A DNA stretch of 64,000 nt from Rhodococcus sp. B7740 (lineage in GTDB: Bacteria; Actinomycetota; Actinomycetes; Mycobacteriales; Mycobacteriaceae). Positions within the stretch are counted from its first letter, which is position 1, and every line of letters starts with the position of its first letter. The DNA lies in the NCBI RefSeq assembly GCF_000954115.1, contig NZ_CP010797.1, forward strand, positions 744,001 to 808,000. The letters run 5' to 3'. A program made the position numbers and the translations under genes. Under the pieces are notes generated by a model. The model was not told the origin of the DNA, did no database searches, and was given only the letters and a program-made list of their open reading frames with translations. Shown one piece after another: positions 10,102-21,464 of the stretch.

Positions 10102-12473
10102 TGTGTCACCGCTTCTTCGTTGTCGCGCACCAGAAGTGCGACCGGGAGTGAGGCGAACACCTCGGCCACCGACACCGTGCCGGTGTGTTCGACGTCGGTG
10201 ATGCGGTCGCGCCAACGGCCGTCGGGCAGGGCCACGGATGTCTCACCCCAACCCTGCTCGGACAGGCCGAGCGAGAGTCTCGTGGCGAGTGCGATCACGT
10301 CGGCGTTTCCGGGAACCGGTCCACGCGAGAACCCGACGAGGTGCTCGGCTGCGGATCCGTCCGCGACGATAGGCGTGTAGGTCCCGCCGACGAAACTCTT
10401 CGGCCGCTCGCGTCGCACGTGCAGTGCGGCGCGAACGACGGCGAGCTTGGCCGCACCCGTGTCGATCGAGAGCGCAGCGGTGTTCGACGCGGCGAGCATC
10501 GATCGACGCACCGAGTAGTCGACGGGCCTTCGGTTGTCGGGGTCGACGAGCGAGTCCTCCCACAACTCGGTGCCCTGGTACACATCGGGGATGCCTGGCC
10601 CGGCCAGGTTGAGCAGTTTCTGACCCAGTGCGTCGGAATGGCCGTGCGGAGCGAGCTTCTCGACGAGCATCGACATCGAGCGCGCGACGGCACCGTCGAA
10701 GATCGCGTCGAGCCAGCTGTGTACTGCGGACTCGAACTCCTCGTCCGGGTCGGTCCACGTCGTGCGAAGGGCGGCCTCGCGGATCGCCTTCTCCGCATAG
10801 GCGTGGACGCGTTCACGCAACGAGGACGTGACCACCCCGTCGGTCGGCCAGACTCCGAACAGGTTCTGCCACAAGAACATTCCGGTGGTGCCATCGGGAC
10901 TCGGGGTCAGTTCTTCCCAGTCGGTTATACAGCGGGCCCACAGTTCGGGAGTCTGCGACAGCACGCCGATGCGTGCCCGCACGTCCTCGCCGCGCTTGGT
11001 GTCGTGGGTCGACAGCGTGGTCATCGCCGCCGGCCAACGCTTCGCGCGGTCCGCATTTGTGAGATGGAAGAACTCGGTGCTGCAACCGAATCGGCTGGGA
11101 TCACCGCCGACCTCCTGCAATGAGATGAGCCGGTTCGCACGATAGAACAGGCAGTCCTCGACACCCTTGGCCGTGACGGCACCGCACACCTGATCGAAGC
11201 GCACCGGCGATTCGGCACCGCTGATCAGAGCCGTCGTCAACGCGCCGAGGCCGGTTGCCAATTCGGGCTGCTCCTCGCCGATCTCCGCGATCACTCCGGG
11301 CAGCACACGAGCGAGCGGCGCGTAGTCGGTCCGGTAGACGGGGACGGCCGCGACGACGGCGACGATCGCGTCGATGACGGACTCGAGATCGACGGTGGTG
11401 CCGGATTCGCGCACGACGGCCCGCGCGAGGCGTCGCACCTCCGGGGACAGATCGCCGCGGGCGACCCCGGTCTTGAGGTCCAGTTCGGTCTCGTGCAGCG
11501 TCTCGCTGTCGTAGGCGATGCCCGAGCGCACCTGGGACAACGCGGTGAGTGCATGCACGCCCTCGGGGTCGACGAACACTCCGCCGACCGCGGCCAAGGC
11601 GTCGTATCCGGTCGTCCCGTCGACGGGGAGCGATTCGTCCAACGGTTCGCCGTCGGCCAGGATCTTCTCGATGACCAACCACCGGTCGGGGCCGAGAAGT
11701 CCGCGGAGCTCGGTGAGGTAGCCGGCGGGGTCGGCCAGGCCGTCGGGATGGTCGACGCGAAGTCCGTCGATCAGACCGTCCTCGATCCAACTTGTCACCT
11801 GTCGATGGGAGTCGGTGAAGACGTCGAGGTCTTCCTGCCGGATTCCCGCCAGACCGTTTACCGAGAAGAAACGTCGGTACCCGATCAGCCCGTCGGACCA
11901 GCTCACCAGTCGGTACGACTGGCGATCGTGTACGGCCTGCGCATCGCCGCTGTCGGTGCCGTCGGCGATGGGGAAGCGGTGCTCGTAGAACGCGAGCAGA
12001 GGCCGGTCCTCGGAGCGGTCGACGGTCAACTCGCCGACGTCGCTCGCGCTCCCGAGAACGGGGATGGCGATCTTGCCGTCGACGCCGTTGTCGGCTCCGA
12101 AGTCGATGTCGAAGTACGTCGCGTACTCGGACTCACGACCGCGACGAAGTACGTCCCACCACCATGCGTTCTGCCGCGGGTCCTCCACTCCTACGTGGTT
12201 GGGCACGATGTCGACGATGATCCCCATGCCCACTTCGGCGGCACGAGAATGCAACTGCGTCAATGCTTCTCGGCCTCCCAGTGCGGCCGAGACCGTCGAG
12301 GTGTCGGTGACGTCGTAACCGTGTGTCGACCCGTCCGTCGCCGTCAGGATCGGCGAGAGGTAGAGGTGGGTGACCCCGAGGTCATGCAGGTAATCGACCA
12401 CGTCCGAGGCGTCGGCAAGGGTGAAGGCATCGCCCCGCAGTTGTAACCGGTATGTACTGGTGGGCAGCGGCAT
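10098..12473 (-). CDS. treY: malto-oligosyltrehalose synthase
   Basis: It isomerises the reducing-end alpha-1,4 bond of maltodextrins to the alpha,alpha-1,1 bond of trehalose. It is a GH13 protein of 791 aa, typical for TreY. Landmarks are the start PTSTYRLQL, LSPILTATDGSTHGYDV, DIVPNHVGVEDPRQNAWWWDVL, GLRVDHPDGL (nucleophile Asp), WLVIEKIL (acid/base Glu) and LSTHDTKRGEDVRARI. It lies 3 bases after treX and overlaps treZ by 4, as expected for a single transcript. Confidence 0.96.
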   Translation of the reverse strand: MPLPTSTYRLQLRGDAFTLADASDVVDYLHDLGVTHLYLSPILTATDGSTHGYDVTDTSTVSAALGGREALTQLHSRAAEVGMGIIVDIVPNHVGVEDPRQNAWWWDVLRRGRESEYATYFDIDFGADNGVDGKIAIPVLGSASDVGELTVDRSEDRPLLAFYEHRFPIADGTDSGDAQAVHDRQSYRLVSWSDGLIGYRRFFSVNGLAGIRQEDLDVFTDSHRQVTSWIEDGLIDGLRVDHPDGLADPAGYLTELRGLLGPDRWLVIEKILADGEPLDESLPVDGTTGYDALAAVGGVFVDPEGVHALTALSQVRSGIAYDSETLHETELDLKTGVARGDLSPEVRRLARAVVRESGTTVDLESVIDAIVAVVAAVPVYRTDYAPLARVLPGVIAEIGEEQPELATGLGALTTALISGAESPVRFDQVCGAVTAKGVEDCLFYRANRLISLQEVGGDPSRFGCSTEFFHLTNADRAKRWPAAMTTLSTHDTKRGEDVRARIGVLSQTPELWARCITDWEELTPSPDGTTGMFLWQNLFGVWPTDGVVTSSLRERVHAYAEKAIREAALRTTWTDPDEEFESAVHSWLDAIFDGAVARSMSMLVEKLAPHGHSDALGQKLLNLAGPGIPDVYQGTELWEDSLVDPDNRRPVDYSVRRSMLAASNTAALSIDTGAAKLAVVRAALHVRRERPKSFVGGTYTPIVADGSAAEHLVGFSRGPVPGNADVIALATRLSLGLSEQGWGETSVALPDGRWRDRITDVEHTGTVSVAEVFASLPVALLVRDNEEAVTQ

Positions 12474-12476
12474 GTG

Positions 12477-14774
<2,298 letters not shown>

Positions 14775-14830
14775 GGATCAACCCTACTGTGGCGGGTGGG
14801 CCCGGGCTTACCGAGCGCGAGCCGCCCCGC

Positions 14831-16966
14831 TCACGGTCCGGCCCACCAGCCGGTGGCCGATCCGATCTGTCGGCCCAGCTCGGTGGTGAGGGTTCGCACG
14901 TAGGTCGCGGTGAGATGGTGTTCGTCACGGTAGATCAGAACGTTTCCCTGCTCGGCGCGGCACACGAAGTCGTCGCACACGGCATCGGACAGGTCGAGCG
15001 CTGAGAATCCGCCCAGCTGAAACGACGAGGCCAGGGCCGGATTGACGGGGTCCAACGCGTCGTCCCTCGGAATACCGCACGAGACGGCCGTGCCGCCGTC
15101 GGCGAGGCAGTCGATGGCCCGGTAGGCGAGCCATGGGGTGTCTCGGATACCGAGAATCCCGACGCCGTCCGCGGTGAGTTGCTGCCACACCGAGGCGTAC
15201 CAGGGGGGAGTGAAGTCGCCGGGGGCGTCCCCTCGAGGCCGGGTGGCGGTGGTGAACACGTAGTCCGGCTGCATGTCGGCGATGTCGGAGAGGACGGTCC
15301 GAGTCCAGTCCAGGCAATCCGGGTACTCGTTCGGGCCGAGCATCGGCATCGTGTTCACGCTCAGCGGGCATCCCATCTTGAGGAAAGTGACCACCGCGAA
15401 GCCGTGTTCACGTCCCAGGGCGTCGAGGGCCGTGACCCAGTGTTCGGCATGCGAGCTGCCCGCCAGCACGATGGTTCGGGTCGCGTCGACGTCGCCGTAG
15501 GAGCACGAGATCGCTTCCCAGGTCTCGAAATCCGCGATGCAGCCCTCGATGGTGGTGGCCGGCAGGTCCTCCGGGGCCGAATACAGGGGCGGGATCACGT
15601 CGGCGGGGTCCGCACGAATCCCGTCGGTCAACTCGAGCGCGCCCGGGTGGGTCAGCTGGTCGATGGATCCGTTGGCTTGCACGGCGTCGATCGAGCGGCT
15701 GATGTAGGCGTTCCACCCGATCGAACTCGCGGTGACCGCGATCGCGGCCACCACCGCACACGCGGTCACCGCGATGCGTGCCGGGGTGAACGTGGTCGAC
15801 TGCGTGGGCCGCTCGACCAGACGAACGGTGAGGAATGCGAGTGCGACCGAGGCAGCGACGATGCCGAGGCCGCCGAGCATGTCGACGTGGGACCGATCGG
15901 TGGCCGAGAGGTAGAAGATCAGCAGCGGCCAGTGCCACAGGTAGAGCGGAAACGCGATGGATCCGAGCCAGGCGAAGAAGCGGTTGGAGAGCGTGGCCGC
16001 GACGGCCGTCTCGGAACCGGCGACGATCAGCGCGATGGTGGCCAGCACCGGGATCAGGGCCAGCGGCCCCGGAAAAGCAGCAACACCGTCGACGAGAAAG
16101 CCGCACGCGACGATGACACCGATGCCGACAACGGCAAGGGCCCCGCGTGCGGTCGACCACGTTCGGGTGTCGCGGGCAGACGGCCCGGCCGCCGGTTTGC
16201 CGCTGCGTGCGGCGAACACGGCTGCGACTGCGGCCCCGAGCATGATCTCCCACAGCCGCGCACCGGTGTCGTAGTAGTTCCACGCCTGGTGGCGTCGAAC
16301 ACCGTCTGCTGCGTACACGAAAGACACCACCGCGATCACGGTGAAAATCACCGCGAACGTCACAGGTCGAAGACTTCGTGGTCCCTCGGGTCGCGCGACA
16401 CGCCGGACCCATGCCAGACCGAACACGACGGCAATGGCCAGTAGGTAGAACTGGAACTGCACGGCCACCGACCACAGGTGCTGAACGGGACTCACCGAGG
16501 GGTCGGCCGCAAGGTAGTCGTTCGCCGTCGTCGCCAGCTGCCAGTTCACGAAGTAGAAGACACCGGCCACCAGCTGATCGCCCAGGTCGGCCCATCGGGT
16601 CCGGGGAAGCAGGAACACCAATGCGACGGCCACCGTGAACAAGGTGATCAGCAGTGGCGGCCCGAGTCTGCGCAGTACTCGCGAGATACGCGTGATCGGG
16701 TTCAGGCTCGCGCCGGACTCGGCCGATCTCAGCAGAGATGCAGTGAAGAAGAAGCCGGACAGGGTGAGGAACACATCGACGCCGCCCGACACTCGACCCA
16801 TCCAGATGTGGAAGACGACGACGAGGGCGATGGCGACACCGCGCAGGCCGTTGAGGTCGTGTCGCTGTGGTGGCCGACGCGGTTCGCTCGACGGCGGAGC
16901 TGCGTCCCCCTGAGCCGGAACGGCAACTGCGGCCGAGGTATCGGCGCTGCTCTGGGGTACGTGCAT
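14831..16966 (-). CDS. OafA/YrhL-type membrane acyltransferase with C-terminal SGNH domain
   Basis: 711 aa from the ATG giving MHVPQSSADTS. The N-terminal part is an Acyl_transf_3 membrane domain beginning LNGLRGVAIALVVVFHIWMG, where the His near the end of the first helix is catalytic in the family, with about 10-11 helices. After residue ~430 comes a periplasmic SGNH-like domain with VLAGSSHAEHW and a terminal RDEHHLTATY. Such proteins O-acylate cell-wall polysaccharides or lipids. The start is uncertain: no Shine-Dalgarno is visible and the frame stays open to 17188. A -10-like TATTGT on the minus strand (17063-17068) would allow a longer 5' end. Confidence 0.88.
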   Translation of the reverse strand: MHVPQSSADTSAAVAVPAQGDAAPPSSEPRRPPQRHDLNGLRGVAIALVVVFHIWMGRVSGGVDVFLTLSGFFFTASLLRSAESGASLNPITRISRVLRRLGPPLLITLFTVAVALVFLLPRTRWADLGDQLVAGVFYFVNWQLATTANDYLAADPSVSPVQHLWSVAVQFQFYLLAIAVVFGLAWVRRVARPEGPRSLRPVTFAVIFTVIAVVSFVYAADGVRRHQAWNYYDTGARLWEIMLGAAVAAVFAARSGKPAAGPSARDTRTWSTARGALAVVGIGVIVACGFLVDGVAAFPGPLALIPVLATIALIVAGSETAVAATLSNRFFAWLGSIAFPLYLWHWPLLIFYLSATDRSHVDMLGGLGIVAASVALAFLTVRLVERPTQSTTFTPARIAVTACAVVAAIAVTASSIGWNAYISRSIDAVQANGSIDQLTHPGALELTDGIRADPADVIPPLYSAPEDLPATTIEGCIADFETWEAISCSYGDVDATRTIVLAGSSHAEHWVTALDALGREHGFAVVTFLKMGCPLSVNTMPMLGPNEYPDCLDWTRTVLSDIADMQPDYVFTTATRPRGDAPGDFTPPWYASVWQQLTADGVGILGIRDTPWLAYRAIDCLADGGTAVSCGIPRDDALDPVNPALASSFQLGGFSALDLSDAVCDDFVCRAEQGNVLIYRDEHHLTATYVRTLTTELGRQIGSATGWWAGP

Positions 16967-17185
16967 GGAGGAGAAGTGACTTCCCGGCTGTGTATCGACC
17001 ACTCGGTCGGGGGTCGCGGACGGTTGGTACCCGACTCCGGTGAAATCGGGATTCAGGGGGAAACAATACGTGTACGTGAGGTGAAGTACCCCTCGGAGTC
17101 TGCCTTGCGGCAATAGTCCCAGTTCGCGGACGGTTTCGGTGCAGCCACGCATGACCGGCTTGCGCATGTATGAGGCGTATGCAAG

Positions 17186-17229
17186 CATTTATCAAGCGCG
17201 TGCAACTAAACGCGATAGCTCGATAAATG
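17186..17229. promoter_or_regulatory. 8-bp inverted repeat upstream of the MFS gene
   Basis: CATTTATC (17186-17193) and GATAAATG (17222-17229) form a perfect inverted repeat with 28 bases between the arms, in an AT-rich island that contrasts with the surrounding GC-rich DNA. It ends 30 bases before the MFS start. It could be a split operator or contain the promoter -10 (TAAATG-like). Confidence 0.4.
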
Positions 17230-17259
17230 TGTACGCATCTTCCATTCAGGAGTTCAGAC

Positions 17260-18474
17260 ATGCCACTCGGCTTGCTCGCCCTCGCCATCGGGGGATTCGG
17301 AATCGGTCTGACCGAATTCGTCATCATGGGCCTACTGCCCGAAGTCGCGGCCGATTTCGCGGTCACCGAGGCCACCGCCGGCTGGCTCATCACCGGCTAC
17401 GCGCTCTCCGTCGTCGTCGGGGCCCTGATCGTCACCGCCGCCGTGACACGGTTTCCTCGCAAGAACGTCCTGCTCGCACTGATGTGCCTGTTCATCGTCG
17501 GCAATCTCGTCTCCGCACTGTCGAGCAGCTACGAGATGATGCTGTTCGGCCGCGTCGTCGCAGCGCTGTGTCACGGAGCGTTCTTCGGCATCGGTGCCGT
17601 CGTCGCGGCGAGCCTGGTCGAGCCGGCGAAGAAGGCCGGAGCCATCGCCATGATGTTCGCCGGCCTCACCGCCGCCAACGTCCTAGGAGTTCCGTTCGGG
17701 ACGTTCCTGGGTCAGAACCACGGTTGGCGCTCGACGTTCTGGGCGATCACGGTGATCGGCATCGTCGCGTTGATAGGCATCGCCACCCTCGTTCCTCGCG
17801 ATACCGGGAGCGACGAGGTGAGCAATCTGCGTCGCGAGTTGCGCGCGTTCCGGTCGGTGCAGGTATGGCTGTCCATTGTGGTCACGGTGCTCGGGTACGG
17901 CGGCATGTTCGGTGCGTTCACATACATCGCGTTCACGCTCACCGACGTCAGTGGCTTCGCGTCGAGTTCGGTGCCGTGGCTCCTCGTGCTGTTCGGCGGT
18001 GGACTGTTCGTCGGCAACTACCTCGGCGGCAAGGCGGCCGACCGCAACCTCACCGGCACACTGACGATTCTGCTCGGGGCACTGACCGTCGTACTCGTCT
18101 TCTTCGCGCTCACCGCGGAGAGTCGCCCGGCGACGATCGCATCTCTCGTGCTCATGGGTGCGTTCGGTTTCGCGACGGTCCCTGGGCTGCAGATGCGGGT
18201 GATGTCGTTCGCATCCGACGCTCCGACGATGGCGTCCGGCGCGAACATCGCCGCATTCAATCTCGGAAACGCATTGGGCGCGTGGCTCGGCGGTGTGACG
18301 ATTTCCGCCGGTCTCGGCTACACCTCGCCGATCTGGGCCGGAGCCGGTATCACTGCGGCGGCCTCGATCGTTCTGTTGTTCGCAACCGGTCTGCTTCGAC
18401 GCGCCGACGCGGATCCGGTCGCGGGAGCGAGCCGACCGAGCGCTGCGACCAGTGCTGCGGGATCGTCCACCTGA
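17260..18474 (+). CDS. MFS exporter, DHA1 (AraJ/PbuE-like)
   Basis: 404 aa, 12-helix major facilitator of the DHA1 drug/sugar efflux class. The N-terminal helix ALAIGGFGIGLTEFVIMGLLPEVA is characteristic of the AraJ/YdhP subgroup, followed by ATAGWLITGYALSVVVGA and FGRVVAALCHGAFFGIGAVVAA. The ATG at 17260 is preferred over an upstream in-frame GTG because CAGGAG lies about 8 bases before it. The substrate is unknown. The last 157 bases are antisense to the C-terminal part of the next, convergent gene. Confidence 0.88.
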   Translation: MPLGLLALAIGGFGIGLTEFVIMGLLPEVAADFAVTEATAGWLITGYALSVVVGALIVTAAVTRFPRKNVLLALMCLFIVGNLVSALSSSYEMMLFGRVVAALCHGAFFGIGAVVAASLVEPAKKAGAIAMMFAGLTAANVLGVPFGTFLGQNHGWRSTFWAITVIGIVALIGIATLVPRDTGSDEVSNLRRELRAFRSVQVWLSIVVTVLGYGGMFGAFTYIAFTLTDVSGFASSSVPWLLVLFGGGLFVGNYLGGKAADRNLTGTLTILLGALTVVLVFFALTAESRPATIASLVLMGAFGFATVPGLQMRVMSFASDAPTMASGANIAAFNLGNALGAWLGGVTISAGLGYTSPIWAGAGITAAASIVLLFATGLLRRADADPVAGASRPSAATSAAGSST

Positions 18475-19007
18475 AGGCCGAAGGAGTCGGCAGTACCGTC
18501 GACCCTCCATCGCTTCAGAGGCGCGGGCACGGTAACCGTTGTGGCACAGGACAGGTCGATGTCGACCGAGGTGCCGTCCTGATTCGGTAGTACGAGTCGG
18601 CCGCCGTCGAGAGCCGGCGACGCGACTCCGTAACGGCGGTGGATTCGGGCGGAGACGATGGTCGCTCGGTTCACCGTCGCGACGACCTTCCCGGAGGATC
18701 GCAGAGTGAGTGTCGTCGGCGAGAGAACATGAGGATGGACGCGGGCCAGCGCGACCGACGAGGTGAGTACCAGCAGTGACGCCGCCGACAGGGCGGCAAC
18801 CACTGCACTGATCCACAGCACCGGAATCAGCAGATGCAGAACGGCCATCTCGATGACGGTGACGATGCCGAACATCGCAGGCATGGCAAGGGTTCCACGC
18901 ACTGCCGTGAACGTTGCGGAGTCCGAGTCGACCGGGGCATGCCGTCCCCGCGCCCACAGCAGCAGTGCGTGCCATCGGCCGACCTGGACGGGAGTGTGGA
19001 CCGTCAT
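18318..19007 (-). CDS. membrane-anchored protein of unknown function, coupled to MerR
   Basis: 229 aa. Two hydrophobic helices lie around residues 40-85 (AMFGIVTVIEMAVLHLLI and WISAVVAALSAASLLVLT). A soluble, beta-rich C-terminal part follows (LTLRSSGKVVATVNRATIVSARIHRR onward), reminiscent of bacterial PH-like membrane proteins; that resemblance is only an impression. The start overlaps the MerR stop by 4 bases (ATGA), so it is translated with the regulator and probably acts with it. The last ~50 residues overlap the MFS gene on the other strand, and the tail (ATGSASARRSRPVANNRT) looks unstructured. Confidence 0.7.
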   Translation of the reverse strand: MTVHTPVQVGRWHALLLWARGRHAPVDSDSATFTAVRGTLAMPAMFGIVTVIEMAVLHLLIPVLWISAVVAALSAASLLVLTSSVALARVHPHVLSPTTLTLRSSGKVVATVNRATIVSARIHRRYGVASPALDGGRLVLPNQDGTSVDIDLSCATTVTVPAPLKRWRVDGTADSFGLQVDDPAALVAALGRLAPATGSASARRSRPVANNRTIEAAAVIPAPAQIGEV

Positions 19008-19801
19008 CGAGCACCACCGGGGCGGATGGGTTCGCCGGTCTCCAGACGCGCGATGGCCTCGATGATCACTGCGCGCTGAGCGGGATCGGGCACGATGTCG
19101 TCGATGCTCAGCGGGCCGCTCTCGTGGGCAGGGACGTCGGGCTCCGTCGAGACGAGAGCGTGGATATCGAGCACCGACGCCAATTCTGCTGCGAGAGAAT
19201 CGATGTCACCTGCGGCATCGTCGACGCCTCGGCCTTCGAGCGCGCTGAATCTGCGCAGGAGTGCCAGGTACTTCAGACGGGTTCCGGGATCGTCGAGCGT
19301 CGCGGTCATCGTCTCGAAGAACGACGCGGGGACGGTGCCCGAGATCGCCATCACCTCGAGTAGGTCACGTTCACGAAGCAACGCGTCTCGGTCGGTCTCG
19401 GCGGCAGTATCGATCAACGCGGCCAGTGTGTCGGCCGCATCGCGCGGCAGGGCCGTCAGTGGACGCTGTTCGACGGCATCGTCGAGCAGGGCCGACAAAC
19501 GAGCGTGCTTGTGCGCCAAAGCTTTTTGCTCCGTTTCGATAGCCGCGAGCAGAGCGCGCAGATCGGCGACCACATCGCTCTCGTCCGTAGCGGACCGGTC
19601 GAGGGCGGCTGCGATCGCTCCGAGGGGCATTCCGGCATCGGCGAGCCAGCGAATTCTCATCAGTCGAACCACGTCGTCGATCGTGTACTCGCGATAGCCG
19701 TTCGACAGTCGGCGCGGCTCACCGAGCAGGCCGAGACGGTGGTAGTGACGCACGGTTCGAGGTGTCGTTCCAGCGGCCTCGGCCAGGGATCCGATTCTCA
19801 T
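19004..19801 (-). CDS. MerR-family transcriptional regulator
   Basis: 265 aa. The N-terminal winged HTH is typical (MRIGSLAEAAGTTPRTVRHYHRLGLL, in part, then SNGYREYTIDDVVRLMRIRWL). A dimerisation helix and a long C-terminal ligand domain follow, with no metal-binding cysteines, so a small-molecule rather than metal sensor is likely. The upstream region contains a MerR promoter (see 19808-19838), so the gene is probably autoregulated. The ATG is only six bases from the -10, which suggests a leaderless message. It is the first gene of a two-gene unit with the downstream membrane protein. Confidence 0.88.
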   Translation of the reverse strand: MRIGSLAEAAGTTPRTVRHYHRLGLLGEPRRLSNGYREYTIDDVVRLMRIRWLADAGMPLGAIAAALDRSATDESDVVADLRALLAAIETEQKALAHKHARLSALLDDAVEQRPLTALPRDAADTLAALIDTAAETDRDALLRERDLLEVMAISGTVPASFFETMTATLDDPGTRLKYLALLRRFSALEGRGVDDAAGDIDSLAAELASVLDIHALVSTEPDVPAHESGPLSIDDIVPDPAQRAVIIEAIARLETGEPIRPGGAR

Positions 19802-19807
19802 GTGTTC

Positions 19808-19838
19808 AGTGTGAACCGTGACGCTACGTCAAGGTCAA
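19808..19838 (-). promoter_or_regulatory. MerR-type promoter with operator inside a 19-bp spacer
   Basis: On the minus strand a -35 TTGACC (19838-19833) and a -10 CACACT (19813-19808) are separated by 19 bases, the long spacer typical of MerR-controlled promoters. The operator is a near-perfect dyad with arms ACCTTGACG and CGTCACGGT around a TAG centre, at 19835-19815 (TGACG-N3-CGTCA is perfect). The MerR start codon follows six bases after the -10. Confidence 0.7.
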
Positions 19839-19948
19839 GATCGGCCGCGCCCTGCTCGTGAGCAGTCCGGTACGGCGCACCGAGTAGTCTCGGTGGTCCG
19901 TGCGATTCGACGTGGCTCGCACAGTTCGAGGAAGAGACCCGGCTGAAG

Positions 19949-20811
19949 ATGGTCGACACCGATCGTTGGTATCGGGAGATGTTCGAGGCCAGCACAGTCG
20001 GATTGGCCCTGGCCGACGAGAACGGATTGTTGGTTCTCGCGAACGAGGCGTATGCGGCCATCGTCGGTTGTCCGCGCCATCTGTTGTCCGGCCGGTCCTC
20101 GCGTGAGTTCACCCATCCCGACGATCTGGCTCAGCACGCCGCGATGGAACAGATCATGGACGACGCCAAGGCGCGCGGGGAATCGGTTCATGTCGAGAAG
20201 CGCTACCTGCATGCCGACGGCACGGTCCGGTGGGGGTGGATCTCGGCCAGTGAGGTTCCCGGCCCCGGGGGCATTCGGTGGACGATGGCAGTCGTACACG
20301 ACACCACCGACCGGCGGCGCGTCGAGGACGACCTCCGTCAAGCCGCGCAGACCGATGCCCTGACCGGCTTGCTCAACCGACGTGGATGGCGAGATCGGTT
20401 GCATCAGTTGACGACACCCCGTGGTGCCGACCTCGCATTGGCTCTGGCGATGATCGACTTCGATCGGTTCAAGTCGTACAACGACAGGTACGGGCACGGA
20501 CGCGGGGATCGGTTGTTGGTTCGGTTCTCCGCTGCTGCGCAGGACCTTCTCGGTGGCCGCGTCTCCATCGCCAGGTGGGGCGGCGAGGAGTTCGCACTCG
20601 CGATGCCCGGGGTGGATTCGACGACCATGTCGGCCGTGCTGGCCGAGCTGTCGGCGGTCGTGCCCGACGGACAGACCTTCTCGGCCGGTTACACGACCCT
20701 GCGCGCGGGGAGTCCGTCGACGACTGTTTCGACCGCGCGGACATGCTGCTCTATCGGGCCAAACGAGACGGTGGTGCACGCTCGTACGGCGAGGCGTACG
20801 AAGCGCCCTGA
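19949..20811 (+). pseudogene. PAS-GGDEF diguanylate cyclase, C-terminus frameshifted
   Basis: The first 254 codons are intact. A PAS domain begins YREMFEASTVGLALADENG, has a PAC-like HADGTVRWGWISASEVPG, then a GGDEF domain opens with DALTGLLNRRGWRDRL, DFDRFKSYND and the active-site loop RWGGEEFAL. After FSAGYTTLRAG the frame is lost in a four-G run at 20707-20710. The expected end (ESVDDCFDRADMLLYRAK, then RDGGARSYGEAYEAP) continues in the next frame to a stop at 20811. One extra G restores a normal ~287-aa protein. Read without repair, the frame runs on to 20869 and into the CHAP gene, which argues that the intact form is the ancestral one. It may be a real mutation or a sequencing error. 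Either way the GGEEF loop is retained but the last helix and strand are lost. Confidence 0.8.
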
Positions 20812-20820
20812 TGACGACCG

Positions 20821-21417
20821 TCAGCTCTGCAGGCGACCGAATCCGACGACCCCGGAATCGGATGCGTAGTTCAGTGTGTGCACCCTGATCTTGCCGGCTT
20901 CGTTGCCTCCGACGGTGATGGCCTCGCCGCCCTCGACCGCAACGATCACGTTGGTGTGCTGGCCGGCCCAGCTGGCGTTGTCGTAGAGCACCACATCGCC
21001 CACCGATGGCGTGTAGTCGCCCACGGCCTCGAATCGGCCCTGCTCCTGGTAAAACTCCTGCAGGGTGTATACGCCGGGTATGCGCCACGAACCCGAATGA
21101 GGATTCGACAGCGGCAGTCCCGCCTCCTTCATGATCCAGCTGACGAAATCGGCGCACCACGCTTCGTCGATGCCTTCGGCGTAGAACGTTCCCGGCCGCT
21201 GCAGCTCGTGCTCGGTGCGCAGGAGTTCGACCACCCGGGCCTGATCGGTGGTCAACTCGCCGGCATTCACCTCAGGGAATGCTTCGGTGTCCCACGGGAG
21301 GTACCGGCTCGGTGCCAGCCACAGAACACCGACTACCGCGACCACGACGACAGCCGTGCAGGCTGCCACCCACAGCGGCCACCGTCGTCGGGTCCGCGCG
21401 GTGGCGTCGATGCTCAT
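20821..21417 (-). CDS. membrane-anchored CHAP-domain protein (putative peptidoglycan amidase)
   Basis: 198 aa from the ATG giving MSIDATARTRRR. One N-terminal helix (WVAACTAVVVVAVVGVLWLA) follows a basic start, so the protein is anchored with its domain outside. The CHAP domain has the catalytic Cys in DEAWCADFVSWIMKEAG and the His in SWAGQHTNVIVAV, ending VGGNEAGKIRVHTLNY. CHAP enzymes cleave peptidoglycan amide bonds. No Shine-Dalgarno is seen. It is divergent from the sirtuin with only 47 bases between starts. Confidence 0.82.
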   Translation of the reverse strand: MSIDATARTRRRWPLWVAACTAVVVVAVVGVLWLAPSRYLPWDTEAFPEVNAGELTTDQARVVELLRTEHELQRPGTFYAEGIDEAWCADFVSWIMKEAGLPLSNPHSGSWRIPGVYTLQEFYQEQGRFEAVGDYTPSVGDVVLYDNASWAGQHTNVIVAVEGGEAITVGGNEAGKIRVHTLNYASDSGVVGFGRLQS

Positions 21418-21452
21418 GCGACCACGGTAGCGCGAGGTGGCACACCGCTCGG

Positions 21453-21458
21453 CACAAT
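21453..21458 (+). promoter_or_regulatory. -10 for a leaderless sirtuin mRNA
   Basis: CACAAT lies six bases before the GTG start of the sirtuin gene and there is no Shine-Dalgarno, the arrangement expected for a leaderless actinobacterial message. Confidence 0.35.
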
Positions 21459-21464
21459 GACTGT

